A DNA stretch of 64,000 nucleotides from positions 372,001 to 436,000 of the forward strand of contig JACDOA010000001.1 in assembly GCA_017656335.1 (NCBI GenBank). Reading direction: 5' to 3'. The DNA comes from Thermosipho sp. (in: thermotogales). GTDB lineage: Bacteria > Thermotogota > Thermotogae > Thermotogales > Fervidobacteriaceae. Position 1 is the stretch's first letter. Each line of letters begins with the position of its first letter. Shown piece after piece: positions 17,712-26,543 of the stretch. The translations under genes and the position numbers were made by a program. The notes below the pieces were generated by a model, which made no database searches, was not told where the DNA came from, and was given only the letters and a program-made list of their open reading frames with translations.

Positions 17712-18854
17712 ATGTATTACTTTACTGGAACATTCTATATTGCTTCAATTATGATGGCTCTTATAATTATTCTTTATGGTAAGTATAAAAATGAAAAAAG
17801 GACAAATTATTTGCATGAAAATAGGAATCCTGATTATAATCCACTTGTTACTGTCATAATACCAACCTGGAACGAAGAAAACGTAATTGAAAATACAATC
17901 AGGACAGTCGAAAATAGCAGCTACAAAAACATAGAAATTATTGTGATTGATGATAATTCAGAAGACAACACCTATAAAATAGCCAAAAATCTTGAAAAAG
18001 AATTTACAAATTTAAGGGTTATATTAAAAAAAGGGAAAAGAGGCAAGCCTCAATCGATAAACGAAGCTATGGAAATTGCAAATGGTGAAATTATTTTGAT
18101 GATTGATGCTGATGCCAGAGTGCCTGAAAATTATATCTCATCACATATTTTTTGCTTTTCTAATAAAAATGTCAATATGATTTTTACCAATTTTGAAGCT
18201 TACAATTTTAAATTTAGACCAGTGTATATTATTCAAGAAATTTACTTTAACTTTGTAAAGGCTATATTTTATTCGAATATTTTTGTAAAAATGATATTTA
18301 TGGGAAATGGAGTTTTTTTCAGAAGAAGTTTATTAGAAAAACTATTACCTATTGATCCTGAAACATTGGTAGACGATTTTAGCATGGCAACAAAGCTTTC
18401 AAAAATGGGAGTTAAAGAATTTTATTCAACTTATCCATACATTGGCATCCAATTTGTTTCAAATTTTAAAGATCTATGGAAACAACATAAAAGATGGTAT
18501 GTTGGTGGTTTTAGAGAAATGTTTAAAAGAATCAAAGAGGGGCATTATTTCTATTTGTTTGTTTATTTAATAATTGGTCTTATAATTTTTTCACCAATTT
18601 ATACTTTTGTAATAGATTTAATATTTAATACCAGATCTTTTATATATTTATTTGGACTAATAATTAGTGTTTATATTTTAATGGCTGTAAGCTCTTTTGA
18701 TAGTAAAAAAATGGGTATTTTTTCATTACTATATTCTCTAGTTTTTACACCTTTGTTAATGTTATTCCAACTAGGCGTTTTAATTGAAAGTTATATTCTT
18801 GGACCATTAAATAGGGTAACCGAATGGTATAAAGTCAAACGCGAAAAAATGTGA
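17712..18854 (+). CDS. Membrane-bound processive-type family 2 glycosyltransferase
   Basis: A 380-residue GT2 enzyme. One membrane segment (5-22) precedes the GT-A domain: VTVIIPTWNEE, IVIDDNSEDNT, IDADARVP (DxD), VDDFSMA (acidic base) and QHKRW (the Q-x-x-RW motif of processive enzymes such as cellulose or poly-GlcNAc synthases). Two or three C-terminal membrane segments follow (from about 280). It may polymerise or start a glycan; the sugar is not known. The ATG follows AAGGAGGAAAAA. It is coupled with the next GT2 gene, 9 bases away. Confidence 0.9.
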   Translation: MYYFTGTFYIASIMMALIIILYGKYKNEKRTNYLHENRNPDYNPLVTVIIPTWNEENVIENTIRTVENSSYKNIEIIVIDDNSEDNTYKIAKNLEKEFTNLRVILKKGKRGKPQSINEAMEIANGEIILMIDADARVPENYISSHIFCFSNKNVNMIFTNFEAYNFKFRPVYIIQEIYFNFVKAIFYSNIFVKMIFMGNGVFFRRSLLEKLLPIDPETLVDDFSMATKLSKMGVKEFYSTYPYIGIQFVSNFKDLWKQHKRWYVGGFREMFKRIKEGHYFYLFVYLIIGLIIFSPIYTFVIDLIFNTRSFIYLFGLIISVYILMAVSSFDSKKMGIFSLLYSLVFTPLLMLFQLGVLIESYILGPLNRVTEWYKVKREKM

Positions 18855-18863
18855 GGGATTCTA

Positions 18864-19625
18864 ATGAATAAAAATCCATTGGTATCAATAATTGTACCAA
18901 TTTTAAATGAAGAAAAAATTCTTGAAAAAACTCTTAAAAACATTAAAAAACAAACATATAAAAATTATGAACTTATTGTTGTCGACAATGGAAGCACAGA
19001 TAACTCAGTAAAAATTGCTGAAAAATACGCTGACAAAGTTTTACATGAGGAGAAAAAAGGTTCAATATATGCGATGGTTAAGGGGTTTGAAAACGCAAAA
19101 GGAGAGATATTAGTTACTTGTGATGCTGATAGTTTATATCCTATAGATTATCTTGAAAGAATCATCAAAACATTCAATAAAAATAAAAATATCGTCGCTA
19201 TTTATGGCCCTTTCAAGTTTCTGGAAAGCGGTAAAGTTTCCAATTTTTTTACATGGCTTGGATACGTAATTTCCGACTTTCTTTCAAAAATATTTACAAA
19301 TACTTTTATTGTTGGGGCAGCTAATTTTGCTATTAAAAAAGATATATATATAAAAGTTGGTGGATATAACACAAAATCTAATCTTGCTTCTCAAGACTTT
19401 AGACTTGCAAAAAAACTTTCTAAATTTGGAAAAGTAAAATTTTTACCATCTCTTATAGTTTTAACTTCCAATAGAAGATTCAAAGAATATGGAACATTTT
19501 TTTCCTTACTTAATGCGTTTAAACTTTGGGCTGATGTTGCTTTTAATATCAACAAAATAAAATATGATTCATATTACACTGAAAAATACTATCAGAAAAA
19601 AGGAGTAGTTAAAAAAGATGAGTAA
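18864..19625 (+). CDS. Family 2 glycosyltransferase
   Basis: A 253-residue soluble or peripheral GT2 enzyme with VSIIVPILNEEKILEKTL (7-24), VVDNGSTDNSV, CDADSLYP (DxD) and SQDFRLAKKL (acceptor-site acidic motif). It lacks the QxxRW motif, so it probably adds single residues. It is in tandem with the membrane-bound GT2 and overlaps the flippase-like gene by 8 bases, consistent with one glycolipid or surface-glycan pathway. Confidence 0.9.
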   Translation: MNKNPLVSIIVPILNEEKILEKTLKNIKKQTYKNYELIVVDNGSTDNSVKIAEKYADKVLHEEKKGSIYAMVKGFENAKGEILVTCDADSLYPIDYLERIIKTFNKNKNIVAIYGPFKFLESGKVSNFFTWLGYVISDFLSKIFTNTFIVGAANFAIKKDIYIKVGGYNTKSNLASQDFRLAKKLSKFGKVKFLPSLIVLTSNRRFKEYGTFFSLLNAFKLWADVAFNINKIKYDSYYTEKYYQKKGVVKKDE

Positions 19626-20625
19626 AAAGATCTACATTGGAATACTTTTATCAGTTGTAATTTCAGGGTTAGTCCTTTTTGCTTACAGTGCTTCTCTAAA
19701 TAAAAATATCATTTTACACATATTGAATTCTGTATCTTTTTACGAATTTATAATAGCCATTTCTTTAACAATACTTTCTTTTGTTATTGATGGTATAAAA
19801 TATTTTATAGTTTTTAAAGTCCTTGGTCAAAAAATAAGCCCTATTGCTGCAATTAATTCTTGTTTTATCACTGGATACTTTTCTGCAGTTACTCCCTTCT
19901 CAATAGGTGGTCAACCTTTCCAAATACTTTATTTAAATAAAAAAGGAGTTAAATCTTCTTATGCAACTCAAGTTGTATTCTTAAGATTATTTGAAATGAT
20001 TTTTCTTATGTTTCTAATTGATCTTACTTACATTTTTGCATTCTCTAAAAATGTAGCAGGGATTTCAAAAAATCTCATTTCCTTAGGATTAATTTTAACT
20101 TTTCTAACCTCTCTTATCATTCTTTTAAGCATTATATTTCCAAAGTTAATTTCAAAAATCGTACTACTAACATCTAAAATTCCATTAATTAATAGATTTC
20201 TTCAAGCTGAAAAAATAGAATCTTGGTTTCATGAGCTTGATGAAGTCATTAAAAAAATTTTTAGAGAACACAAATTTTTGCTATTTCTAGATTTAATAAT
20301 GATGTTCTTTCTTTTGATGTTTCAAAGTTATGTTTTCTTTTATGCTTTAAATATTTTTGCACCTTTACGAATTAAATTTATTGAATTTTTTGCTACAGTA
20401 AACATTGTAAATGCAGTAGCTTTTCTTGTTCCTACACCTGGGGCAAGCGGAAGTTTTGAATTTGTATTCACAAATGCATTAGCTCCATTTGCAGCAGAAA
20501 AAGAGCTTATAATTAAAGGAGTTTTGTTCTTCAGATTCCTATCATATTATCTCGTTATTATAATTGGTACATTAATTTTGTTTTTGAATTTATTAAAACC
20601 TCAAAAAACATCTCCCAAAAAATAA
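19618..20625 (+). CDS. UPF0104 / lysylphosphatidylglycerol synthase-type membrane protein
   Basis: A 335-residue polytopic protein with about eight membrane segments. FSAVTPFSIGGQPFQILYL (about 92-110) and the late VPTPGASGSFEFVF (near 270) are the two conserved blocks of the LPG_synthase_TM (UPF0104) family, which includes the transmembrane half of MprF and putative glycolipid flippases. It has no catalytic lysyl-transferase domain. Its place behind two GT2 genes suggests lipid-linked glycan translocation; this is inference. Confidence 0.85.
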   Translation: MSKKIYIGILLSVVISGLVLFAYSASLNKNIILHILNSVSFYEFIIAISLTILSFVIDGIKYFIVFKVLGQKISPIAAINSCFITGYFSAVTPFSIGGQPFQILYLNKKGVKSSYATQVVFLRLFEMIFLMFLIDLTYIFAFSKNVAGISKNLISLGLILTFLTSLIILLSIIFPKLISKIVLLTSKIPLINRFLQAEKIESWFHELDEVIKKIFREHKFLLFLDLIMMFFLLMFQSYVFFYALNIFAPLRIKFIEFFATVNIVNAVAFLVPTPGASGSFEFVFTNALAPFAAEKELIIKGVLFFRFLSYYLVIIIGTLILFLNLLKPQKTSPKK

Positions 20626-20826
20626 TGTTTTTATGAACTTCTCCAATTACTCGGTACTTTTTGAATCCCAAAAAATTCCATAAAGTTTGCCTATAAGACT
20701 CATGAAATTAGAATTTGTGAGACTACTTAGGTGAAATATTTAAAGCCAAATTTGAGGAATTATCAGCAGCAAAAGCTTTGTTTTAATAGATAAGCTTTCA
20801 AAATAAAAAATGTAAGTAGATATTAA
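20626..20826. other. 201-base gap, possible gene remnant
   Basis: No intact gene is seen between the convergent flippase-like and MMPL genes. In one plus frame, 20726-20783 reads DYLGEIFKAKFEELSAAKALF before a stop, with several stops upstream, as would be left by a decayed gene. It may be chance. An AAAAACAT/ATGTTTTT pairing near 20605-20635 could be a weak plus-strand terminator. Confidence 0.3.
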
Positions 20827-20840
20827 CTATCTTACATGTT
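20802..20840 (-). terminator. Possible terminator after the MMPL gene
   Basis: TGTAAG (20811-20816) pairs with CTTACA (20831-20836), with partial pairing inside, and on the minus strand is followed by a T-rich run (20801-20810). It overlaps the MMPL stop codon at 20827. The stem is AT-rich and weak. Confidence 0.45.
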
Positions 20841-23154
20841 TTTGCTTTTGTAGTGAATTTAAATAAATAAATATACTCACAAACCATGTTATAACCAAAC
20901 CAATTGCCACTAAAATTCCAAATTCTTTAAGAAGTTGTCCTTGAGCAACCATAAAACTTCCAAATGCCATTATGGTTGTTAATACTGATACTGTAACAGC
21001 CTTTTCAGTTTTTACAATACTTTCCCTTCCATATTTAATACTGTGAGATAAATGAACCATACTATCCACACCCATACCTAAAAAGATTGGTACAACAAGT
21101 AAATTCAGGAAAGTTAAATCAATATTAAACACCACATAACCAAACCCAATTGTTGATAGAATAGATAAAATAACCAAAAAAGAGATTTTAAGCGCCTTGA
21201 AAATTCTCTTTTGATCAATTATTAAAATTATTAGAATAGATGCAAAAACGAAGTATACAGCTTTACTAACGGATGAAATTAAATACTTCATAACTTTGTA
21301 AAACAAAGCAGGATAACCAAATACGGTGTAATTTTTTAAGATATCTCCGTAAATTACTTTTAAATTATTATTTTTCCATAAATTTACTTTTTCTTTTGCA
21401 TAAATTAAGAAATATTTGTTTCCCTGCAAATCTGTAAAAAACAGTAGCGGAATATCTTTTTCAAGATTAGATAGCACATCATCAAAAGTTCTTGTGTTCC
21501 TTAACATTTTTAAAGTTTCAATTAAACTATCATATAGTCTGTATTTTTGGAAAATAACAACTAGTAAAGGTTCATTAACAACATCAAAAATTTCTTTATA
21601 AAATGTTGATTCAATTTCAGAAATCTTTTCAGGATTTTCAACAAAATTCAAAATTGAAAATGTATTTGAAAAGTAATTTGAATTTTCTAGGAATTTTTTT
21701 GTTTCTTTTAATTCATTGAAAGTTTTTGTGCCAACAACTACTTGACCAATCCCAAATTCCCCAAATTTTTCTATTGCTAAATTCAATGCCACAACTGATT
21801 CAGAACTTTCTGGAACTAGTCCTGGAGGAGTATAAGAAAAGTTCTTTACTGCAAGATATGTAAATGCACTTGAAACAATTAAAACAACCCATATTGCAAT
21901 TGTTAAAGGTCTAAATTTTCTCAATATTTCAATAAAACGTGAAAAATATTCCTTTTTTGGAATTGAAATTCTATTAAGAAAAATGTAATAAAAAGAAGGT
22001 ATGAGAAAGTTCATCACTAAATAAAATATAATTACACCAATGGCAGAAGAAATACCCATTTGTTTTAATGGAATTGAAGGACTTAATGCAAGTGCAAGTA
22101 AAGCTAAAGCTGTAGTAATAGCTGAAACTAAAGATGGAACAAAATTTTCTTTAATAGCTTCTACAATACTCTCACGCCTTTTTCCATAAAGACGCATATT
22201 TTCATGAATTTTAGCCGTAATATGAATACCATAATCAATACCTAATCCTAAAAGCATTGCGTTCACAAAAGAAGTAATAATATTGATTTCTTTAAAAGCC
22301 ATTACTATTATTCCCAAACTTATACCCATACTAAGCAGCATTGAATAAAAAAGAAACAACATAGCAGAAGTACTACCATACGAAACCAAAAGAATAAGAG
22401 AAATTCCTATTAATGAAATTATTGTTGTAGTTTGAAAATCTTTCCTTACTTGCTGATTTCCTAAATAATTATTCATTGCTGTTCCACTAAACAGTATTTC
22501 CACTTTCCATTTTTTTGAAATTTCATCTGAGATCTCTTTTAATTTTGGAATTGCTTCATTTATGAAGTCAACATCTGTAACAGGTTTAGCCATTGAAAAA
22601 TTCATCAACAAAACTTTCCCATCTTTTGAAAAAAGATAGAATTTCTTTATTCCACTTCTTGCAAAGAAATCGTTGGCATAATTAGAAACCAAACTAACGG
22701 CAACACCTAAATTTCTCCAAAATCTAAAATCTATCACAGTTCTTGGTTCAACATTTACAACTGCATTATAATAACCTAGTATATTCTTAAAATTATTTTC
22801 ATCTATTGAATAAATACCATATTTAATTAATGCTTCGGGATTATCAAATGCTTCTGCACTAGAAATATAAGGGGTTTTTTCAAAAATATTTTTTAAATCC
22901 TCTGCAAATTCAGGGATATTTTTTAATCCATTTACTTTTACTACAACTAATAAAGTATTGGATACAACCTTTTCTTCAGTAAATTTTATTAAATTATCAA
23001 ATTCAGGAATTCCTTTGGGGGCAAGATCAGTTAATTCTGCATTAACTTTCATATTCAAAAAACTATAAAATCCTAAAACAATTCCTAAAATTGTTAGAAT
23101 TAAAATCAATAGTTTTGAATTTTTCAAAATAAATTTTGCTACCAAATTTTCCAA
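20827..23154 (-). CDS. RND/MMPL-family exporter
   Basis: A 775-residue membrane protein with the duplicated MMPL/HpnN layout: a first membrane segment (about 14-32), a large extracytoplasmic loop, five clustered segments (about 225-400), and the same again (loop about 430-615, segments 625-765). GLGIDYGIH in the first half and FLGMGVDSMVHLSHS in the second are the usual RND motifs with the central Asp. Relatives move lipids, hopanoids or siderophores across the envelope. It is the last gene of a tightly coupled set (16-base overlap with the gene before it). Confidence 0.87.
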   Translation of the reverse strand: MENLVAKFILKNSKLLILILTILGIVLGFYSFLNMKVNAELTDLAPKGIPEFDNLIKFTEEKVVSNTLLVVVKVNGLKNIPEFAEDLKNIFEKTPYISSAEAFDNPEALIKYGIYSIDENNFKNILGYYNAVVNVEPRTVIDFRFWRNLGVAVSLVSNYANDFFARSGIKKFYLFSKDGKVLLMNFSMAKPVTDVDFINEAIPKLKEISDEISKKWKVEILFSGTAMNNYLGNQQVRKDFQTTTIISLIGISLILLVSYGSTSAMLFLFYSMLLSMGISLGIIVMAFKEINIITSFVNAMLLGLGIDYGIHITAKIHENMRLYGKRRESIVEAIKENFVPSLVSAITTALALLALALSPSIPLKQMGISSAIGVIIFYLVMNFLIPSFYYIFLNRISIPKKEYFSRFIEILRKFRPLTIAIWVVLIVSSAFTYLAVKNFSYTPPGLVPESSESVVALNLAIEKFGEFGIGQVVVGTKTFNELKETKKFLENSNYFSNTFSILNFVENPEKISEIESTFYKEIFDVVNEPLLVVIFQKYRLYDSLIETLKMLRNTRTFDDVLSNLEKDIPLLFFTDLQGNKYFLIYAKEKVNLWKNNNLKVIYGDILKNYTVFGYPALFYKVMKYLISSVSKAVYFVFASILIILIIDQKRIFKALKISFLVILSILSTIGFGYVVFNIDLTFLNLLVVPIFLGMGVDSMVHLSHSIKYGRESIVKTEKAVTVSVLTTIMAFGSFMVAQGQLLKEFGILVAIGLVITWFVSIFIYLNSLQKQKHVR

Positions 23155-23555
23155 TTCAATGACACCCCCAGAACAAAAATGAAAAATCCCAATGTTCTAA
23201 ATATTATTACTTCTTTTCGTTCTTTAAAGTTTGAATTATAAAAATTTGAAAATAAAAAGAATATTAAATATGCATACATTCTACTTATATTTACATGAAA
23301 AATTATACTTAAATTAAAGAAAACAAAAACTGTTATAGGGACAAAAGCATAAACCCAAAATCTATAAATTTCATCAAATAAAAAGAATTTTCCTTTTAAT
23401 GACGAAATCAAGCTAAGAACTAAAAAATAAAGGAAAAAATAACCTAATTGGAACCTTCCCATTGTAAAAAGTTCAACATTTAGTATTCTAGAGGTCCAGG
23501 TGTAGACAAATAAAGAAAAAACAAAAAGCAAAATCTTAAGATCGTACTTTTTCAT
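23139..23555 (-). CDS. Unknown polytopic membrane protein
   Basis: A 138-residue protein with four or five hydrophobic segments and aromatic-rich stretches (SLFVYTWTSRILN, FFLYFLVLSLISS, FWVYAFVPITVFVFFNLS). I do not recognise a family. MreD- or Yip1-like folds have this size, but no motif supports either. The ATG overlaps the stop of the gene before it by 4 bases and its own end overlaps the MMPL exporter, so it is probably made together with that exporter. Confidence 0.75.
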   Translation of the reverse strand: MKKYDLKILLFVFSLFVYTWTSRILNVELFTMGRFQLGYFFLYFLVLSLISSLKGKFFLFDEIYRFWVYAFVPITVFVFFNLSIIFHVNISRMYAYLIFFLFSNFYNSNFKERKEVIIFRTLGFFIFVLGVSLNWKIW

Positions 23556-24079
23556 TTTATAACAACTCCATACCTCTGTAATATTAGCATTTTCATCTTA
23601 TCTTTTATCACATCTTCAGGCAATATTGCTGATTTACCGGATAAAGCTTTAAATATGACTTTTCCAAAATTATCTTCACCAGCTTTATTCAAAACTACGT
23701 GAGGAAAGTAATAAAAAACCTTTCCATTGAATATAAGATAATATGCCTGCTTGTTTCCCCACCAATACGTTTCTTCAAATTTTTTTAAGTAATAATTAGC
23801 CTTTGTAATATCAAAATAATATTTAACATTAAAAAAATCATTTATACTTTCCAGCAAAAACGGCGAATTTCCATAAATGTTAGTCTCAGACAATACTTTT
23901 TGTAAAATAAATTGATTTTTAATTTCATGTAATTTCTCTGAAAATGGATTTCTGAAAACAAAAATGGGAGGAGATTGAATTTCTTCAATCTCAGCATTCC
24001 CTTGAATCATTACAAATATTATGATTAGAGCCAAAAAACTAAATATAATTAATAAAAATCCCGCAAAAAGCAATCTCAT
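23552..24079 (-). CDS. Unknown protein with one N-terminal membrane anchor
   Basis: A 175-residue protein with a hydrophobic anchor (about 4-25) and a probably extracytoplasmic domain of mixed alpha/beta character containing EETYWWGNKQAYYLIFNGKVF and YYFPHVVLNKAGEDNFGK. No family is recognised. It overlaps CtpA upstream and the polytopic protein downstream by 4 bases each (ATGA junctions), showing translational coupling. A periplasmic partner of the MMPL exporter is one possibility. Confidence 0.75.
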   Translation of the reverse strand: MRLLFAGFLLIIFSFLALIIIFVMIQGNAEIEEIQSPPIFVFRNPFSEKLHEIKNQFILQKVLSETNIYGNSPFLLESINDFFNVKYYFDITKANYYLKKFEETYWWGNKQAYYLIFNGKVFYYFPHVVLNKAGEDNFGKVIFKALSGKSAILPEDVIKDKMKMLILQRYGVVIK

Positions 24080-25281
24080 TTTTTCTCAATTATATATTGT
24101 AAAGCTCTTTTAATATAAGGATCATTAACGTCAACCTCTGTAAATTCTTTTGTATAATCCACAACCTCTTCTTCATGCTCCACCTTAGTAGCTTCTTCAG
24201 TTACCAAAATATCCGGTTCTATACCAATTTTATGTATATCTTTCCCGCTAGGAGTCTTATAATGTGCTATAGTAATATATGCAACTCCTCCATTACTCAG
24301 TGGAAATCCGCTTTGAACTGAACCCTTACCAAAAGTTTTCTGACCTATTATGACCGCTCTTTTGTTATCTTTCATAGCTCCGGTAATTATTTCAGATGCT
24401 GAGGCTGAACCTCCATTAACTAATACCACCAAAGGAACCTTAGGAAAGTTATTTCCTTTACTTTCATACCTTTCAACAGCACCTACTCGGGGTTCAACTG
24501 TCACAATCAATTGACCTGCATCCAGGAACATGCTCCCAATTTCAATAGCACTATCTAGATAACCACCGGGGTTATCTCTCAAATCAAATATTAAAGCTAC
24601 GACACCTTTATCATAAATTTTCTTTAAAATCTCCTCAAGCTTGGTAGCAGAAGGTTGATTAAAACGTGTAAGTCTTACATAGCCAATCCTACCTATTTCA
24701 CTATCAATAAAACCATATTTAACTGGTATAATCTTAATTACTTCTCTTACCAGCTCAAAATTCAATACTTCTTCACCTCTGAGAATGGTCAACTTTACCT
24801 TTGTTCCAGGTTCTCCTCTCATCATATTTACAGCTTCTATGTAAGAAACATTTTTAACAGGTGTGCTGTCAATTTGAACTATTAAATCTCCAGCTTTTAT
24901 TCCTGCTCTCCATGCAGGGGTACCATACATCGGACTAATTACCTTTATAGCCTTATAATCAGAATCATATGTTACTTCTATTCCCAACCCACCATATTCA
25001 CCTTGATTTTCAATTGTCTGCTCTTCATAAACTTCTTTATTGTAATAATAACTAAAATCATCCCCTAAACCTTTGATAAGACCATCAATTCCATAATCAA
25101 TTACCTTGTCAATATCAACATTTCCAATATCATAGTAATAATTTAAAATGTAATATAAAGTTTCAGCAAGTGGTGTCATTTTTTGCTGAAATTCTTTATC
25201 AGTTGCTCCTGTTAATATCATACTTCCAATGAGCACTAGTACTAAAAGTGAAGCAATTGTTATAAAGCGCTTTTTATTCAT
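24076..25281 (-). CDS. ctpA: S41 carboxy-terminal processing protease (CtpA/Prc)
   Basis: A 401-residue exported serine protease that cleaves envelope proteins near their C-termini. Residues 1-25 are a signal anchor, followed by a helical region, a PDZ domain (about 85-170: GGLGIEVTYD, GTPAWRAGIKAGDLIVQID) and the S41 core with FDLRDNPGGYLDSAIE, the Ser in GGSASASEIITGAM and the Lys in QKTFGKGSVQ, giving the Ser/Lys dyad. The start is ATG 25281 after GGAGGTGTTTTTG; an in-frame start 15 bases earlier is less likely. It overlaps the trmI end by 8 bases. Confidence 0.95.
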   Translation of the reverse strand: MNKKRFITIASLLVLVLIGSMILTGATDKEFQQKMTPLAETLYYILNYYYDIGNVDIDKVIDYGIDGLIKGLGDDFSYYYNKEVYEEQTIENQGEYGGLGIEVTYDSDYKAIKVISPMYGTPAWRAGIKAGDLIVQIDSTPVKNVSYIEAVNMMRGEPGTKVKLTILRGEEVLNFELVREVIKIIPVKYGFIDSEIGRIGYVRLTRFNQPSATKLEEILKKIYDKGVVALIFDLRDNPGGYLDSAIEIGSMFLDAGQLIVTVEPRVGAVERYESKGNNFPKVPLVVLVNGGSASASEIITGAMKDNKRAVIIGQKTFGKGSVQSGFPLSNGGVAYITIAHYKTPSGKDIHKIGIEPDILVTEEATKVEHEEEVVDYTKEFTEVDVNDPYIKRALQYIIEKK

Positions 25282-26065
25282 CAAAAACACCTCCAATTTT
25301 TCTCAAAACCTTTGTTGCGAAAACTAAATAAGTCGTATGCGCTACCATCCTATCAAATGGCCTTAACCTGTCAGGTACAGGCTTGTATCTTCGCATTAAA
25401 TTCTCCCATACCTCAATATCAATGAAAGGAAATTCATACAATTTTTCCAAAACTTCCTGCACTTGATTAGTGGTTGGACATATTATACCTATTTTTCCGC
25501 CACCTTTTAGTGCTGACCAGCATTGTTGAATATAATTATAAGGATCTGGTACATCCAACATCAAAGCATCGATTTCCGTTTCATCAAAACCATTTGCAAT
25601 ATCCCTCTGTTTCAATTCAACGTAATCAATTAATCCCCATTCTTCTAAGTTTTTCTTAGCTAAATTGTAAAAATCTTCTCTTCGTTCATAGCCATAAACT
25701 TTACCATCTTCTCCAACAATTCTAGCAAAGGCGCCACACATTGCACCACTACCAACACCGGTATCAATAACTCTATCGCCTGGTTTTACATCCAATTTAA
25801 AAAGTATATAAGAAGCATCCTTAGGATATATTATTTGTGTTCTTCTTTTCATATTAAAAATTAAATCAATATAAGTTGGTTTTAACAAATAAAAAACCCT
25901 TTTTTTCTTACCTAAAACAATTTGATCCCCATATTCTTTTCCGATTATTTCATTCATATCAACATGGCCAAGATGTGTTCCTTTCTTTTTATTAGCCTCT
26001 ATCGTTAGAATTATTTTACTTCCATCTTCTCCATACAATAAGACTTTATCTCCTTCTTTGATCAA
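25274..26065 (-). CDS. trmI: TrmI, tRNA (adenine58-N1)-methyltransferase
   Basis: Class I SAM methyltransferase making m1A58 in the T-loop, important for thermophile growth at high temperature. The N-terminal beta domain (IKEGDKVLLYGEDGSK) precedes IYPKDASYILFKLDVKPGDRVIDTGVGSGAMCG and LDVPDPYNYI (NPPY-like motif with Asp). The start is TTG 26065 (263 residues) nine bases after GGAGG; an in-frame start 48 bases upstream lacks a ribosome binding site and would overlap the preceding gene further. Members act as tetramers. Confidence 0.92.
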   Translation of the reverse strand: MIKEGDKVLLYGEDGSKIILTIEANKKKGTHLGHVDMNEIIGKEYGDQIVLGKKKRVFYLLKPTYIDLIFNMKRRTQIIYPKDASYILFKLDVKPGDRVIDTGVGSGAMCGAFARIVGEDGKVYGYERREDFYNLAKKNLEEWGLIDYVELKQRDIANGFDETEIDALMLDVPDPYNYIQQCWSALKGGGKIGIICPTTNQVQEVLEKLYEFPFIDIEVWENLMRRYKPVPDRLRPFDRMVAHTTYLVFATKVLRKIGGVFDE

Positions 26066-26078
26066 CTTATTTCCTCCT

Positions 26079-26540
26079 TTAGAAACTATAACCAAATTGA
26101 ACTGGAATAGCATCTATTTTAATATTATCGTATAAATAAATTACCTCATAAGAAAATCCAACAAAAAACTTTTGAAAATAATATCTTATTCCAGCAAAAA
26201 TTGCATATCCTATAGACGAAAACTGGAAATTTGCCGGAAAAATAGCCCCGCCTTTTCCGAATACAGAAAATATTCCTGAAGATGTTGGAGTATCGTATTT
26301 TCCGTACGTCATTAAAGAGAAAAAGAAATTGTCTTCATCTTTATTAATCGTTAATAAACTTAATGAAAAGCCAAATTGAGTGCCATTGTTGGTATTTAAA
26401 GGAAAATCAAAAGATGCATCAAAAAAACTATTAATTGTGCTTTCTGGGGTGAAAACATAGTTGTATCCACCATAAATATCAAATGAAAATGCAAAACTTA
26501 CAAAAAGAACTAATGAAATGAAAAACAGTAATTTTCTCAT
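26079..26540 (-). CDS. Small predicted outer-membrane barrel
   Basis: A 153-residue exported protein: signal peptide 1-19 (MRKLLFFISLVLFVSFAFS), then about eight aromatic-rich beta strands (IYGGYNYVF, TQFGFSLSLL, FFFSLMTYGKY, GYAIFAGIRYYF, FVGFSYEVIYLY) and a terminal Phe. This is the pattern of a small OmpX/OmpA-type barrel and would fit the toga of Thermotogales. No family is recognised. It lies between an LCP-like gene and trmI in one minus-strand run. Confidence 0.7.
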   Translation of the reverse strand: MRKLLFFISLVLFVSFAFSFDIYGGYNYVFTPESTINSFFDASFDFPLNTNNGTQFGFSLSLLTINKDEDNFFFSLMTYGKYDTPTSSGIFSVFGKGGAIFPANFQFSSIGYAIFAGIRYYFQKFFVGFSYEVIYLYDNIKIDAIPVQFGYSF

Positions 26541-26543
26541 GCT

